A stretch of DNA of 64,000 nt from Pseudomonas pergaminensis (GCF_024112395.2 NZ_CP078013.2:4526001-4590000), one strand, 5' to 3'. Numbered from the stretch's first letter, positions 8,595 through 18,914 are shown. Numbers and translations: made by a program. Notes: generated by a model not told the origin, from the sequence alone.

Positions 8595-9554
8595 TTAATC
8601 TTTCAGAACAGGCGCCATCCCGAGCAGCAACGCCACCTTGTCCAGTTCGGTCTCGCGGCGCATCGCATTGAACAACTCCACCGCCTCCGGGTAGTTACGC
8701 GTCAACATAGCCAGCCATTGCTTCAAACGCCCCGGCGCTTGACGCTCGGTCAACTGCGCCACCGACTGGGTCCAGAAGTCCTGGAGCATGGGCTGCATCT
8801 GCGCCCAGGTCATCTCGACCACTTCTTCACCGGCCCGCGCCGCTGCGATCTGCCGCGCCAGGTCCGGGCGGGCAACCAGGCCACGGCCGAGCATGATGTC
8901 TTCGGCACCACTGACTTCGCGGCAACGCTTCCAGTCTTCAACACTCCAGATATCACCGTTGGCGAACACGGGCACCTTGACCACGTCTTGTACCCGCGGG
9001 ATCCACTCCCAATGGGCTGGCGGCTTGTAACCATCGGTTTTGGTACGCGCATGCACCACGATATGGGCTGCGCCGCCTTCAGCCAGCGCCGTGGCGCAGA
9101 CCAGTGCGCCGTCCGGGCTGTCGAAACCCAAGCGCATCTTGGCAGTGACCGGGATGTGGGCCGGTACGGCGCGGCGAACGTGCTCGACAATTTGATTGAG
9201 CAGCTCCGGCTCCTTGAGCAACACCGCGCCGCCACGGGACTTGTTGACGGTCTTGGCCGGGCAGCCGAAGTTGAGGTCGATGACTTGCGAACCCAGCTCA
9301 CACGCCAGGGCGGCGTTTTCCGCCAGGCACACTGGGTCGGAGCCGAGCAATTGCACGCGCAGCGGCACGCCGGCAGCAGTGTGGGCACCGTGCAGCAGTT
9401 CCGGGGCGAGCTTGTGGAAATACGCCGGGGTGAGCAGGCGGTCGTTGACGCGGATGAACTCGGTCACGCACCAGTCAATACCGCCAACGCGGGTCAGCAC
9501 GTCCCGCAGGATGTTGTCGACCAACCCCTCCATGGGCGCCAAAGCAATTTGCAT
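8595..9554 (-). CDS. dusC: tRNA-dihydrouridine(16) synthase DusC
   Basis: 319 residues, the usual length for the family. FMN enzyme that reduces uridine 16 in the tRNA D-loop using NADPH. It opens with the flavin-barrel signature [16 protein letters not shown] and carries the catalytic cysteine in [15 protein letters not shown], a form typical of the DusC branch. KMRLGF, HARTK, FANGDI and [12 protein letters not shown] follow as FMN and tRNA contacts. ATG 9554 ([10 protein letters not shown]) has GAG 8 bases upstream and fits the family N-terminus better than GTG 9563. It is transcribed alone and ends in a strong terminator. Confidence 0.93.
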   Translation of the reverse strand: MQIALAPMEGLVDNILRDVLTRVGGIDWCVTEFIRVNDRLLTPAYFHKLAPELLHGAHTAAGVPLRVQLLGSDPVCLAENAALACELGSQVIDLNFGCPAKTVNKSRGGAVLLKEPELLNQIVEHVRRAVPAHIPVTAKMRLGFDSPDGALVCATALAEGGAAHIVVHARTKTDGYKPPAHWEWIPRVQDVVKVPVFANGDIWSVEDWKRCREVSGAEDIMLGRGLVARPDLARQIAAARAGEEVVEMTWAQMQPMLQDFWTQSVAQLTERQAPGRLKQWLAMLTRNYPEAVELFNAMRRETELDKVALLLGMAPVLKD

Positions 9555-9609
9555 GGAAAACACTCAACAAAAATCGTGGCGCAGTTTACTGGGTTTCCCA
9601 CAGCAACCG

Positions 9610-10044
9610 TTAACCCCCTGTCAGGGCGGGGCCATAACCGTCGAGGAATTCGGCAGGCATGCGCTTGGGCTTGCCGGTGGACAGTTCGATGCAGACAAAC
9701 GTGGTTTGGGCACGCAGCAAGGTGACACCGTCGCGGGGCCGGACCAGTTGAAAGCGCCGGGTCATCTTCAGGCGTTGGTCCCAGTCGACGATCCAGGTGG
9801 CCAGTTGCAGCTCGTCGCCCTCATAGCCTGCGGCCAGGTAGTCGATCTCATGGCGCACCACGGCCATGGCGCGGTCCAGGCGGCGATATTCGGTCAGGTC
9901 CAGCCCGAGGCGCTGGGAGTGGCGCCAGGCGCAGCGTTCCAGCCAGGACACGTATACCGCGTTGTTGGCGTGCCCCAGGCCGTCGATGTCTTCAGGGGCG
10001 ACCTGCAGATCGATGATAAACGGCGTTGCCAAATCCCAGCCCAT
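9610..10044 (-). CDS. Acyl-CoA thioesterase, 4HBT/YbgC hot-dog family
   Basis: 144 residues forming one hot-dog domain. The motif DIDGLGHANNAVYVSWLERCAW matches the D-x-(M/L)-GH-(V/M)-NN signature of the 4-hydroxybenzoyl-CoA / YbgC thioesterases, including the catalytic Asp. Expected to hydrolyse short- or medium-chain acyl-CoA in the cytoplasm; the substrate cannot be told from the sequence. ATG 10044 has GGGAG 6 bases upstream. The gene lies 40 bases after the alpha/beta hydrolase gene on the same strand and is probably cotranscribed with it and with the TetR gene. Confidence 0.87.
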   Translation of the reverse strand: MGWDLATPFIIDLQVAPEDIDGLGHANNAVYVSWLERCAWRHSQRLGLDLTEYRRLDRAMAVVRHEIDYLAAGYEGDELQLATWIVDWDQRLKMTRRFQLVRPRDGVTLLRAQTTFVCIELSTGKPKRMPAEFLDGYGPALTGG

Positions 10045-10084
10045 GCCTTGCTCCCAGTCGATTAATGTCGGCGGGGAGAGTGTA

Positions 10085-10918
10085 TCAGGCGGTTTGCCGC
10101 ACCTGTAAACGAGCGCCAGCCAGCAACGCCAGCACACCGTCGATCAGGCGCGGATCGGCCAGTACTTTCTGGTGCCCGCCCTGCTCCAGCCGCAACAGGC
10201 GGCTGTCGAACCAGGCTTCGTGAATGGCTTGAGACGCCTTGACCGGGACGAAGGTATCGTCTTCGGCGTGCACGATCAGGCCGGGGATATTCATCTGGTA
10301 GTGGGCCACGTCCAAGTGCTTGAGCGGCATGCCGAAGGTCAGCTCGACCTCCTGGATAAACGCCGAACGCGCCCGCGCTGGCAAACCCACCATCCGGGTG
10401 AAGCCGCGCAGCACATCCAGGAATCGCGACGGAGCGGCGATACTCACCAACGCCTCGGTACGCAGCCCCAACTGCACCGCCAGCATCGCACTGGCGCCAC
10501 CCATGGAGTGGCCGATTACGGCGTGCAGCGGCGGCAACTCGGCGGCGGCTTCAAGCATGGCGCGGGCAAACAGCAGCACGTGGGCCTCACGCCCCGGCGA
10601 GCGGCCGTGGGCAGGACCGTCCAGGGCAATCACCGAGTAACCGTTGTCGACCAACGCCGTGATCAGGCTGGCAAACTGTGTGGGCCGACCTTCCCAACCG
10701 TGCATCAACAACACCGCCGGCCCCTGGCCCCAACGCAGCGCAGACAAACCGAAGCGCAAGGTGATGCGCTCCGATTGCGCCAGCAGCGGCAGCTCCCAAT
10801 CACGTGGCGGCAGGTCGCGTGGCGTCATGAAGGCGCGACGCATGCGGTTGGCGACCGTTTGCGGTGCCAGGTGCCCCAGCGTGCCGTTGAAGCGACGAAT
10901 CCAGGTTAGCGTGCCCAT
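10085..10918 (-). CDS. Alpha/beta hydrolase
   Basis: 277 residues, no signal peptide. It has the oxyanion stretch LLMHGWEGRPTQF, the nucleophile elbow GHSMGG (Ser), the acid HAEDDTFVP and the late His of GGHQKVL, so the triad is complete. Substrate unknown; esterase or lipase-like activity is likely. Of two adjacent ATG codons, 10918 sits 7 bases from GAGGG and is preferred. It follows the TetR gene by 14 bases and precedes the thioesterase, forming a small lipid/ester operon. Confidence 0.87.
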   Translation of the reverse strand: MGTLTWIRRFNGTLGHLAPQTVANRMRRAFMTPRDLPPRDWELPLLAQSERITLRFGLSALRWGQGPAVLLMHGWEGRPTQFASLITALVDNGYSVIALDGPAHGRSPGREAHVLLFARAMLEAAAELPPLHAVIGHSMGGASAMLAVQLGLRTEALVSIAAPSRFLDVLRGFTRMVGLPARARSAFIQEVELTFGMPLKHLDVAHYQMNIPGLIVHAEDDTFVPVKASQAIHEAWFDSRLLRLEQGGHQKVLADPRLIDGVLALLAGARLQVRQTA

Positions 10919-10932
10919 CATGCAGCCCTCTT

Positions 10933-11472
10933 CTAGCGTACAGCCGACTTGGCGGCGCGCAGCACACGGTCAGACAACTCACCTGACCCCAAGGCGCGGG
11001 CCAGGGCCAGGCCACCGATCATCAGCGCCATGTCAGCCAAGGCTTTATCGGTGTCCTCGGGGCTGGCAGCCAACTGGGCGGCCATCAGCTCACAGTGCTC
11101 GTTCAACGCCTGGCGGAACTCATCTGGCAGGCGGCTCATTTCGCCTACGGTCGCCGGGATCGGGCAGGCCTGGGCGGTGGAGTCACGGTGCTTGCGCGAC
11201 AAGTAGAACGCCGCCACCAGGGCCCTGCGCTCTTCTCCGGTCAAGGTTGAGTCCATGTCGTCAATCGACGCACGACGCTTGGCCAGCAGCTGAGTGAAGG
11301 CCTCCAGCATCAGCGCGTCCTTGCTTTCAAAGTGCGCGTAGAAACCACCGACGGTCAGCCCCGCCGCGCCCATGACTTCACCCACACTCGGTTCGGCCGG
11401 GCCACGCTGGATCAACGCGGCGCTGGCAGCCTGCAAAATGCGTTCGCGGGTTTGCGCTTTTTTATCGCTCAT
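10933..11472 (-). CDS. TetR-family repressor
   Basis: 179 residues. The N-terminal helix-turn-helix runs from RERILQAASAALIQRG to LTVGGFYAHFESKDALMLEA, typical of TetR repressors. The remainder is the helical ligand domain, including an ACPIPATVGE segment seen in the AefR/AcnR-like group. Start at 11472 rather than 11475 gives 5 bases from GGAGG. A perfect palindrome lies 25 bases upstream, so autoregulation of the TetR-hydrolase-thioesterase operon is likely. The ligand is unknown. Confidence 0.9.
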   Translation of the reverse strand: MSDKKAQTRERILQAASAALIQRGPAEPSVGEVMGAAGLTVGGFYAHFESKDALMLEAFTQLLAKRRASIDDMDSTLTGEERRALVAAFYLSRKHRDSTAQACPIPATVGEMSRLPDEFRQALNEHCELMAAQLAASPEDTDKALADMALMIGGLALARALGSGELSDRVLRAAKSAVR

Positions 11473-11497
11473 CATTGCCTCCGATGTTCATGGGTTG

Positions 11498-11520
11498 AAT
11501 ATTATTACCATAATAATATT
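11498..11520. promoter_or_regulatory. Perfect palindrome, probable TetR operator
   Basis: AATATTATTA, three bases (CCA), then the exact complement TAATAATATT. Ten-base arms with no mismatch, 25 bases before the tetR start, are what a TetR dimer would bind. Its AT composition is unlike the surroundings. Confidence 0.75.
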
Positions 11521-11600
11521 TGGCAAGCGACAGGCATGACCGCTGGTCAGAAGAAAAACGAGGGAGGGAAAAGAATTGGCCAAACGCCAGACAAACAAAA

Positions 11601-11646
11601 GGGCCATTCAATAATTGAATGACCCTTAAAAATCCCGCAGAGCGGG
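11601..11646 (-). terminator. Two tandem terminators ending the tRNA operon
   Basis: Read leftward, the first stem is CCCGC / GCGGG with a 3-base loop (11634-11646) followed by ATTTTT. The second is a longer stem built on CATTCAAT / ATTGAATG (11601-11625) followed by TTTTGTTT. Both lie just past the last tRNA-Glu. Confidence 0.85.
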
Positions 11647-11652
11647 TAATCG

Positions 11653-11728
11653 TGGCGTCCCCTAGGGGACTCGAACCCCTGTTACCGCCGTGAAAGGGCG
11701 GTGTCCTAGGCCACTAGACGAAGGGGAC
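11653..11728 (-). tRNA. tRNA-Glu (TTC), copy 1
   Basis: 76 nt with CCA encoded. Acceptor stem GTCCCCT pairs with AGGGGAC. The anticodon stem CCGCC/GGCGG encloses loop CTTTCAC, giving anticodon UUC. The T-arm has GGTTCGAGTCC. Last gene of the Ala-Glu-Ala-Glu array in the direction of transcription. Confidence 0.98.
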
Positions 11729-11806
11729 AAAACCTTCTGTACAACTGATCAGGGCTGAGACCTGATCGATTCAAGGACGGTGTGGCCAGACCTTGAACCT
11801 GTAAAT

Positions 11807-11882
<76 letters not shown>

Positions 11883-11932
11883 GGATTTTTCGTCTCGCGA
11901 CGCAGCAGACCTTTCGAACTGCTTGTTGAAAC

Positions 11933-12008
11933 TGGCGTCCCCTAGGGGACTCGAACCCCTGTTACCGCCGTGAAAGGGCGGTGTCCTAGGCCACTAGACG
12001 AAGGGGAC
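11933..12008 (-). tRNA. tRNA-Glu (TTC), copy 2
   Basis: Same sequence as copy 1, displaced by exactly 280 bases, with encoded CCA and anticodon UUC. It lies between the two tRNA-Ala genes in the array. Confidence 0.98.
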
Positions 12009-12086
12009 AAAACCTTCTGTACAACTGATCAGGGCTGAGACCTGATCGATTCAAGGACGGTGTGGCCAGACCTTGAACCTGTAAAT

Positions 12087-12162
<76 letters not shown>

Positions 12163-12266
12163 TCATCGGTGAGGACGGGGCGAATCTTAATGGCGGTTTA
12201 GAAGTGTGTCAAATTTATTTTCAACAATTTCCAAAATTTTTTGCCGGGATAACAATCACTTACCGG

Positions 12267-12292
12267 CGAAACCCCGGAAAACCGGGGTTTCG
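12267..12292 (-). terminator. Hairpin after gltX
   Basis: An 11-bp perfect stem CGAAACCCCGG / CCGGGGTTTCG with a 4-base loop, 18 bases after the gltX stop. The T-run is weak on this strand, so it may act on both strands or simply stabilise the 3' end. Confidence 0.65.
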
Positions 12293-12309
12293 TCGTTTCA
12301 ACCGCGTGC

Positions 12310-13791
12310 TTAGGCGATGGCGCCCAGCAGCTTTTCCCACTCTTTGTTTTCTTTCTTCGACACACCACCAAGCAAATCAAGGGCTTGGCGCAGACGGAAA
12401 CGCGTCAGGTCCGGGCCGAGAATTTCCATCGCATCGAGCACCGACACCGAACTGGCCTGCCCGGTGATCGCGGCAAACATCAGTGGCATGGCATCGCGCA
12501 GTTTCAATTCCAGAGACTCCACCACTGCCTGGATCGTCGCGGTGATCGCATCCTTCTCCCACTGGCGCAGGCTTTCCAGCTTCCACAGGATCAACTGCAT
12601 CAGCTGGCGAACCTGGTCACCCGAGAGCTTCTTGGATTCGAACAGCTTGGGATCCGGGTTAACGCCCCCGGCAAAGAAGAAACTGGCCAGCGGCGCGACC
12701 TGGCTGAACGTCTCCACCCTGCCCTGCACCAGCGGCGCGATCTTCATCATGTACTCAGGGTTCAGCGCCCACTGCTGCACGCGGCTGGCAAACTCTTCCA
12801 CCGGCAGGTCACGCAGCCACTGGCCGTTGAGCCACGACAGCTTCTCGATGTCAAAGATCGGCCCGCCCAGGGACACGCGGGACAGGTCGAAGTTGTCGAC
12901 CATTTCCTGCAGCGAGAACTTCTCGCGCTCGTCCGGCATCGACCAGCCCATGCGGCCCAGGTAATTGAGCATCGCCTCAGGCATGAAGCCCATGCGCTCG
13001 TAGAACGTCACCGAAGTCGGGTTCTTGCGCTTGGACAGCTTGCTCTTGTCCGGGTTACGCAGCAGCGGCATGTAGCACAGCTGCGGTTGTTCCCAGCCGA
13101 AGTACTCGTAGAGCAGGATCAACTTCGGCGCCGACGGCAGCCATTCTTCGCCGCGCAGCACGTGGGTGATGCCCATCAGGTGGTCGTCGACCACGTTGGC
13201 CAGGAAGTACGTCGGCAGGCCGTCGGTCTTCATCAGCACCTGCATGTCCATGCGGTCCCACGGGATCTCGACGTCACCGCGCAGCATGTCCGGCACCACG
13301 CACACGCCTTCGCTTGGCACTTTCATGCGGATTACATGCGGCTCGCCAGCGGCCAGGCGACGGGCGACTTCTTCTTTCGACAGCAGCAACGCGCGGCCAT
13401 CGTAGCGCGGGGTTTCGCCACGGGCCTGTTGCTCGGCGCGCATCTGGTCCAGCTCTTCTGCGGTGCAGAAACAAGGGAACGCGTGGCCCATGTCGACCAG
13501 CTGCTGGGTGTACTGCTTGTAGATGTCGCTGCGCTCGCTCTGGCGATACGGGCCGTGCGGGCCGCCGACGTCCGGGCCTTCCGCCCAGGTTATGCCCAGC
13601 CAGCGCAGGGCATCGAAAATCTGCTGTTCCGACTCACGGGTGGAGCGCAGTTGGTCGGTGTCTTCGATCCGCAGGATGAATTCACCGCCGTGCTGCTTGG
13701 CAAAGCAGTAGTTGAACAAGGCGATGTAAGCAGTGCCGACGTGGGGATCCCCAGTAGGCGATGGCGCGATGCGCGTGCGGACGGTGGTCAT
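12310..13791 (-). CDS. gltX: Glutamyl-tRNA synthetase
   Basis: 493 residues, normal for bacterial GltX. It charges tRNA-Glu with glutamate; two tRNA-Glu genes lie just downstream. The class I signature [10 protein letters not shown] is at residues 9-18 and the KLSKRKNP (KMSKS-type) loop near residue 245. RIEDTD and the helical C-terminal anticodon-binding domain are intact. ATG 13791 ([14 protein letters not shown]) matches family N-termini; the open frame upstream of it runs into a REP element and is not coding. The Shine-Dalgarno sequence is weak. Confidence 0.97.
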   Translation of the reverse strand: MTTVRTRIAPSPTGDPHVGTAYIALFNYCFAKQHGGEFILRIEDTDQLRSTRESEQQIFDALRWLGITWAEGPDVGGPHGPYRQSERSDIYKQYTQQLVDMGHAFPCFCTAEELDQMRAEQQARGETPRYDGRALLLSKEEVARRLAAGEPHVIRMKVPSEGVCVVPDMLRGDVEIPWDRMDMQVLMKTDGLPTYFLANVVDDHLMGITHVLRGEEWLPSAPKLILLYEYFGWEQPQLCYMPLLRNPDKSKLSKRKNPTSVTFYERMGFMPEAMLNYLGRMGWSMPDEREKFSLQEMVDNFDLSRVSLGGPIFDIEKLSWLNGQWLRDLPVEEFASRVQQWALNPEYMMKIAPLVQGRVETFSQVAPLASFFFAGGVNPDPKLFESKKLSGDQVRQLMQLILWKLESLRQWEKDAITATIQAVVESLELKLRDAMPLMFAAITGQASSVSVLDAMEILGPDLTRFRLRQALDLLGGVSKKENKEWEKLLGAIA

Positions 13792-13886
13792 GGCAGGTCT
13801 CGAATGGGCGATATAACTGAAAATTGAAACAAGGGGCGAATGGTAACACCAGCTTGGGTGATTCTGGCAGACCGAGGTGCCTGCAT

Positions 13887-13967
13887 TCGCGAGCAAGCCC
13901 GCTCCCACCCTTGACCGATTTCCGACATGAGAATGCGGTCAACAGTAGGAGCGGGCTTGCTCGCGAA
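13887..13967. repeat. REP doublet (REPIN)
   Basis: Inverted copies of the Pseudomonas REP sequence GTAGGAGCGGGCTTGCTCGC: the reverse copy at 13887-13908 and the forward copy at 13945-13967, separated by 36 bases. It lies between gltX and the end of uvrB, where it probably stabilises or ends transcripts. Confidence 0.9.
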
Positions 13968-13991
13968 GAAGCCAGCACCGCCCCTGCAAGA

Positions 13992-16007
13992 TCAAACGGC
14001 CAGCAACCGCTCACGCAACTTGCCAATCTCATCCCGCGTCTGCGCCGCAGCCTCAAACTCCAGGTCTCGCGCCAACTGGTACATCTTCTCTTCCAACTGG
14101 CGGATACGCTTGGTGATCTCACTCGGCGAGCGCAGTTCGTTTTCGTACTTGGCGCTTTCCTCGGCGGCCTTGGCCATGCCCTTACGCTTCTTGCTGCGCG
14201 AGCCCGGCACGGTGGCGCCTTCCATGATGTCGGCAACATCCTTGAACACGCCTTTCGGGGTGATGCCATTTTCCAGGTTGAACGCAATCTGCTTGTCGCG
14301 ACGGCGCTGGGTTTCGCCAATCGCACGCTCCATGGAGCCGGTGATGCGGTCTGCGTAAAGAATCGCCCGGCCATTGAGGTTCCGCGCAGCACGGCCAATG
14401 GTCTGGATCAGCGAACGCTCGGAGCGCAGGAAGCCCTCCTTGTCCGCATCGAGGATCGCCACCAGCGACACTTCCGGCATGTCCAGGCCTTCGCGCAGCA
14501 GGTTGATCCCCACCAGCACATCAAAGGTGCCCAGGCGCAGGTCGCGGATGATCTCCACACGCTCCACAGTGTCGATGTCCGAGTGCAGGTAGCGCACACG
14601 CACGCCGTGGTCGGCCAAGTAGTCGGTCAAGTCTTCGGACATGCGCTTGGTCAGCGTGGTCACCAGCACACGCTCTTCCAGGGCCACGCGCTTGGTGATC
14701 TCCGAAAGCAGGTCGTCGACCTGGGTCAGCGCCGGGCGGATTTCGATTTCCGGGTCGACCAGGCCAGTCGGGCGCACCAGCTGCTCGATCACGCGACCGG
14801 CATGCTCGGCCTCATAGTTGCCCGGCGTGGCGGACACAAAGATGGTCTGCGGGCTGATGGCTTCCCACTCATCAAAGCGCATCGGCCGGTTATCCAGCGC
14901 CGACGGCAGGCGGAAGCCGTATTCCACCAGGGTTTCCTTACGCGAACGGTCACCCTTATACATCGCGCCCACTTGCGGCACGCTGACGTGGGATTCGTCG
15001 ATCACCAGCAACGCGTCGGGCGGCAGGTAATCGTAGAGGGTCGGCGGCGGCGCGCCGGACTCACGGCCCGACAGGTAGCGCGAGTAGTTTTCGATACCGT
15101 TGCAGTACCCCAGCTCCAGGATCATCTCCAAGTCAAAGCGGGTGCGCTGCTCCAGACGCTGGGCTTCCACCAGCTTGTTATTGGAACGCAGGTACTCCAG
15201 GCGCTCGGCCAACTCGGTCTTGATGCCCTCGATGGCGCCCATCAGGGTTTCACGCGGGGTCACGTAGTGGCTTTTCGGATAGAAGGTGAAGCGCGGCAGT
15301 TTGCGGATCACCTCGCCGGTCAGCGGGTCGAAGGCCGACAGGCTCTCGACTTCATCGTCGAACAGCTCGATGCGGATCGCTTCCAGGTCCGATTCCGCCG
15401 GGTAAATGTCGATGACATCGCCCCGCACGCGGAAGGTGGCGCGGGCAAAGTCCATGTCGTTGCGGGTGTACTGCAGGCTGGTCAGGCGGCGCAGCAGCTC
15501 GCGCTGGTCGAGTTTGTCGCCGCGGTCGACGTGCAGCACCATCTTCAGATAGGTTTCCGGGCTGCCCAGGCCGTAGATGCACGACACCGTGGTGACGATG
15601 ATCGCGTCCTTGCGCTCCAGCAGCGCCTTGGTCGCCGACAGCCGCATCTGCTCGATATGGTCGTTGATCGACGCATCCTTCTCGATAAAGGTATCGGAGG
15701 ACGGCACGTAGGCTTCGGGCTGGTAGTAGTCGTAGTAGGAAACGAAGTACTCCACCGCATTGTTCGGGAAGAACGCCTTGAACTCGCCATAGAGCTGCGC
15801 GGCCAGGGTCTTGTTCGGTGCCAGCACCAGGGTAGGACGATTGATCTGCGCGATCACGTTGGCGATGCTGAAGGTCTTGCCTGAACCGGTCACCCCAAGC
15901 AGCGTCTGGTGGGCCAGGCCGGCTTCGATGCCCTCGACCATCTGGCGAATCGCTTCTGGCTGATCGCCAGCGGGTTCAAAGCGGGTGACGAGTTGGAAAT
16001 CCGACAT
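13992..16007 (-). CDS. uvrB: UvrABC excinuclease subunit B
   Basis: 671 residues, full length. DNA-damage verification helicase of nucleotide excision repair, working with UvrA and UvrC. Visible motifs: Walker [13 protein letters not shown] (about 38-49), the beta-hairpin region [14 protein letters not shown] (about 92-105), DESH at motif [10 protein letters not shown] (motif III), helicase [31 protein letters not shown] and IGRAARN. The UVR motif lies at the C-terminus ([24 protein letters not shown]). ATG 16007 has GAGG 6 bases upstream. Divergent from the aminotransferase gene. Confidence 0.98.
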   Translation of the reverse strand: MSDFQLVTRFEPAGDQPEAIRQMVEGIEAGLAHQTLLGVTGSGKTFSIANVIAQINRPTLVLAPNKTLAAQLYGEFKAFFPNNAVEYFVSYYDYYQPEAYVPSSDTFIEKDASINDHIEQMRLSATKALLERKDAIIVTTVSCIYGLGSPETYLKMVLHVDRGDKLDQRELLRRLTSLQYTRNDMDFARATFRVRGDVIDIYPAESDLEAIRIELFDDEVESLSAFDPLTGEVIRKLPRFTFYPKSHYVTPRETLMGAIEGIKTELAERLEYLRSNNKLVEAQRLEQRTRFDLEMILELGYCNGIENYSRYLSGRESGAPPPTLYDYLPPDALLVIDESHVSVPQVGAMYKGDRSRKETLVEYGFRLPSALDNRPMRFDEWEAISPQTIFVSATPGNYEAEHAGRVIEQLVRPTGLVDPEIEIRPALTQVDDLLSEITKRVALEERVLVTTLTKRMSEDLTDYLADHGVRVRYLHSDIDTVERVEIIRDLRLGTFDVLVGINLLREGLDMPEVSLVAILDADKEGFLRSERSLIQTIGRAARNLNGRAILYADRITGSMERAIGETQRRRDKQIAFNLENGITPKGVFKDVADIMEGATVPGSRSKKRKGMAKAAEESAKYENELRSPSEITKRIRQLEEKMYQLARDLEFEAAAQTRDEIGKLRERLLAV

Positions 16008-16351
16008 AACGTACCTCGTGTAGTCACCCCCAGACTGTAAACCCGTCGAGGACGAAATAGACCACCACCCGCGAAGATTCAAAGCGGGCCGTAGGAAAAA
16101 ACCATGATAGCCATAGAAGTGGTGGCGAATGTGACGGGTTTCAAGGCAATCGTCCTACCTGCCGTCGCGGACCAATGTTGCAATAAGACTAACGGTCGGC
16201 AAATAAACCGAAAAACTTGGCCGAAAAGCCATTTCGGCTGTCGCCCTTGACGGTGATGGCCTCTATACTAGCTCCCCGTTTGTGCACCGCTCTAGTGCAT
16301 TCGGCTGGAGCGCGACACGTCCCTCCATTCCCCCATAGAGCTGCCGCAAAA
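16008..16351. other. Intergenic region between uvrB and the aminotransferase
   Basis: 344 bases shared by two divergent genes and probably holding both promoters. I could not find a convincing -35/-10 pair (a TTGACG and a TATACT occur near 16250, but with an 11-base spacer) nor a LexA box of the CTGT-N8-ACAG type. Confidence 0.4.
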
Positions 16352-17548
16352 ATGAGCCTGTTCTCCGCTGTCGAAATGGCACCACGCGATCCTATCCTGG
16401 GCCTCAACGAAGCATTCAACGCCGACACACGAACCACCAAGGTCAACCTTGGCGTGGGCGTTTACTGCAACGAGGAGGGGAAGATTCCACTCTTGCGTGC
16501 CGTTGCCGAAGCGGAAGCCATTCGCGTGGCGCAACACGCCGCCCGTGGCTACTTGCCGATCGACGGCATCGCAGCCTACGACAAAGCTGTGCAGACGCTG
16601 CTGTTCGGTGAGACCTCGCCCCTGCTGGCAGCCGGCCGTGTCGTCACCGTGCAAGCGGTGGGCGGCACCGGCGCCCTGAAGCTGGGCGCAGACTTCCTCA
16701 AGCAACTGCTGCCAAATGCCGTCGTTGCCATCAGCGACCCGAGCTGGGAAAACCACCGCGCCCTGTTCGAAACCGCCGGCTTCCCGGTGCAGAACTACCG
16801 CTACTACGACGCCGCCACCCACGACGTTAACCGTGCCGGCCTGCTCGAAGACCTCAACGCCCTGCCGCCACAGTCCATCGTGGTGCTGCACGCCTGCTGC
16901 CACAACCCGACCGGTGTCGACCTGAGCCCGGCCGACTGGCAGAACGTGCTGGACGTGGTCAAGGCCAAGAACCTGGTGCCGTTCCTCGACATGGCCTACC
17001 AGGGCTTTGGCGACGGCATCCACGAAGACGCCGCCGCAGTGCGCCTGTTCGCTGAGTCGGGCCTGACCTTCTTTGTGTCCAGCTCGTTCTCCAAGTCGTT
17101 CTCCCTGTACGGCGAGCGTGTGGGCGCACTGTCCATCGTCGGCGAGTCCAAGGAAGAAAGCGCGCGCATCCTATCCCAGGTCAAGCGCGTGATCCGCACC
17201 AACTATTCCAACCCGCCGACCCACGGCGCGGCCATCGTTGCTGCCGTGCTGAACAACCCTGAGCTGCGTGCCCAGTGGGAAGCCGAACTGGCTGAAATGC
17301 GCCTGCGCATCCGTGGCATGCGCGAGCAGATGGTGGCCGAACTGGCCAAGGCTGCTCCGGGCCACGACTTTAGCTTCGTCGGTCGCCAGCGCGGGATGTT
17401 CTCCTACTCCGGCCTGACCGTTGAGCAAGTCACCCGCTTGCGCAGCGAGTTTGGCATCTACGCGCTGGATACCGGGCGTATCTGCGTGGCGGCGTTGAAC
17501 CAGTCGAACATTGGTGCGGTGACCAAGGCGATTGTTCAGGTGCTGTAA
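16352..17548 (+). CDS. Aromatic/aspartate amino acid aminotransferase
   Basis: 398 residues, class I PLP aminotransferase of the AspC/TyrB subgroup. It opens MSLFSAVEMAPRDPILGLNEAFNAD, typical of that subgroup. The VNLGVGVYCNEEGKIPLL segment, HACCHNPTGVDLS, DMAYQGFGDG and the PLP lysine in SSSFSKSFSLYGERVG are all present. It transfers amino groups between aromatic or acidic amino acids and 2-oxo acids. In Pseudomonas this gene normally sits next to uvrB. A strong terminator follows. Confidence 0.93.
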   Translation: MSLFSAVEMAPRDPILGLNEAFNADTRTTKVNLGVGVYCNEEGKIPLLRAVAEAEAIRVAQHAARGYLPIDGIAAYDKAVQTLLFGETSPLLAAGRVVTVQAVGGTGALKLGADFLKQLLPNAVVAISDPSWENHRALFETAGFPVQNYRYYDAATHDVNRAGLLEDLNALPPQSIVVLHACCHNPTGVDLSPADWQNVLDVVKAKNLVPFLDMAYQGFGDGIHEDAAAVRLFAESGLTFFVSSSFSKSFSLYGERVGALSIVGESKEESARILSQVKRVIRTNYSNPPTHGAAIVAAVLNNPELRAQWEAELAEMRLRIRGMREQMVAELAKAAPGHDFSFVGRQRGMFSYSGLTVEQVTRLRSEFGIYALDTGRICVAALNQSNIGAVTKAIVQVL

Positions 17549-17568
17549 GCCTTGAGCAGGTGACGAGG

Positions 17569-17599
17569 GGGGAAGCCATTCATGGGCTTCCCCTTTTTT
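17569..17599 (+). terminator. Terminator of the aminotransferase gene
   Basis: Perfect 9-bp stem GGGGAAGCC / GGCTTCCCC with a 7-base loop and a run of six T. It is followed by a half REP sequence (17621-17637, GTGGTGAGCGAGCTTGC). Confidence 0.95.
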
Positions 17600-17705
17600 G
17601 TTAGGGAACACTGAACCTGTGGTGAGCGAGCTTGCAAAAAATTCACTGGGCGTAACGCGCAACCCCTAGACTGAACCCTGACTGCCCCTTTGCTGTGAGA
17701 GCCTT

Positions 17706-17915
17706 ATGAGAAACGACGACCTGGACCTGCGTGCCGACCGCGACGAGCTGGACCACTTCACCCCACGCGCACCGCAAGCCAAGCGCCAGAAGAGCCTGGT
17801 GCTGCAAGTCGCCCTGGGCGTGTTTCTGGGCGGCCTGGCCTTGTGGCTGGTGCAACTGGGCGCGACGGCAATCATGGCAAAATTGGCCATGGGTACCCTG
17901 CAATTCGGCGGCTGA
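17706..17915 (+). CDS. Small single-pass membrane protein, unknown function
   Basis: 69 residues. A highly charged N-terminal half (MRNDDLDLRADRDELDHF, then basic RAPQAKRQK) is followed by one hydrophobic segment, LVLQVALGVFLGGLALWLVQLGATAIMA (residues 31-58). Charge distribution suggests an N-in orientation. AGAG lies 5 bases before the ATG. It is convergent with ptrR. I do not recognise a named family, but the composition fits a genuine small inner-membrane protein rather than a chance frame. Confidence 0.7.
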   Translation: MRNDDLDLRADRDELDHFTPRAPQAKRQKSLVLQVALGVFLGGLALWLVQLGATAIMAKLAMGTLQFGG

Positions 17916-17941
17916 CACCCCCGATTACTGGCTGACACTCC

Positions 17942-18811
17942 CTACAGTGGGGGGACGCGCTCCTCCAGCAATGTCACAAAGCTGTTCAAGCTCTGCGACA
18001 CCGTCCCCCGCCGCCAGATCAGCCAGGTGTTCAATATCCGGAAGTTGTCCGCCAGCGGCCACACACTCACCGCCGCGAACCCAGGCATGTTCTCCAGCAT
18101 GCTGCGCGGCATCAGCGCCAGCCCCGCCCCGGCGCTGACACAGGCGAGCATGCCGTGGTAGGACTCTATCTCGAAGATCTTGCCCGGTGCCGCGCCGTCC
18201 TGTGAGAACCAGCGCTCAAAGTGATGCCGGTACGAACAGTTGGAGCGAAAGGTGTAGATATTTTCGCCATTCACGTCCTGGCCGCGTTTGATCGGCGCGT
18301 GGTGCAGCGGCGCAATCACCACCATCTCCTCTTCAAACACCGCCACGCCTTCCAGGGTGGAATGCAGCACCGGCCCGTCGACAAACGCCGCCGTCAGCCG
18401 CCCCGACAGCACGCCTTCAATCATGGTGCCCGAGGGGCCGGTGCTCAGGTCCAACTCAACCTTGGTGTGCTTCTGGTTGTACGCCGCCAGCAGCGCCGGG
18501 ATGCGCACCGCTGCGGTACTTTCCAGCGAGCCAAGGGCAAACGCGCCTTGGGGCTCCTCCCCCGCCACGGTCGCGCGGGCTTCCTGCACCAGGTCGAGGA
18601 TGCGCCGCGCATAACCGAGGAAATTCCACCCCGCCGGTGACAGGCGCAAGCGGCTTTTCTCGCGGATGAACAATTCCACGCCCAGGTCCTGCTCCAGTTG
18701 CTTGATACGCGTGGTCAGGTTCGACGGCACGCGATGAATCAACTGCGCGGCGGCGCTGATGCTGCCTTGCTCGGCAACGGCCTTGAAGATTTCCAGCTGC
18801 ACCAGGTCCAA
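17942..18811 (-). CDS. ptrR: PtrR-type LysR regulator
   Basis: 289 residues. N-terminal helix-turn-helix ([44 protein letters not shown]) with the unusual '[11 protein letters not shown]' recognition helix shared with E. coli PtrR/YneJ, then a LysR effector domain. It faces sad across about 100 bases, the same layout as E. coli yneJ-yneI, where the regulator controls the aldehyde dehydrogenase of putrescine/GABA use. TTG at 18811 is chosen as start: GGAG lies 6 bases before it and the protein then begins as family members do. Confidence 0.85.
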   Translation of the reverse strand: MDLVQLEIFKAVAEQGSISAAAQLIHRVPSNLTTRIKQLEQDLGVELFIREKSRLRLSPAGWNFLGYARRILDLVQEARATVAGEEPQGAFALGSLESTAAVRIPALLAAYNQKHTKVELDLSTGPSGTMIEGVLSGRLTAAFVDGPVLHSTLEGVAVFEEEMVVIAPLHHAPIKRGQDVNGENIYTFRSNCSYRHHFERWFSQDGAAPGKIFEIESYHGMLACVSAGAGLALMPRSMLENMPGFAAVSVWPLADNFRILNTWLIWRRGTVSQSLNSFVTLLEERVPPL

Positions 18812-18914
18812 GTCATTCTCCAATCGTGAATGTATTGCTTAATATTATTCAGTTTCCAGAAAAGAGCCAGCCCCGTACGCTGAACCCAACTTAATCATTC
18901 AGCAGGACGGTGCC

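Noticed and set aside
9555..9563. GTG at 9563 as the dusC start
   Set aside because: ATG 9554 has a better-spaced GAG and gives the family N-terminus IALAPMEG directly.
12385..15884. Two long rightward open frames antisense to gltX and uvrB
   Set aside because: Translations are His/Gln/Arg-rich with no motif or ribosome site, while gltX and uvrB are unmistakable on the other strand.
16246..16272. TTGACG ... TATACT as a sigma-70 promoter for the aminotransferase
   Set aside because: The spacer is 11 bases, far from the 16-18 needed.
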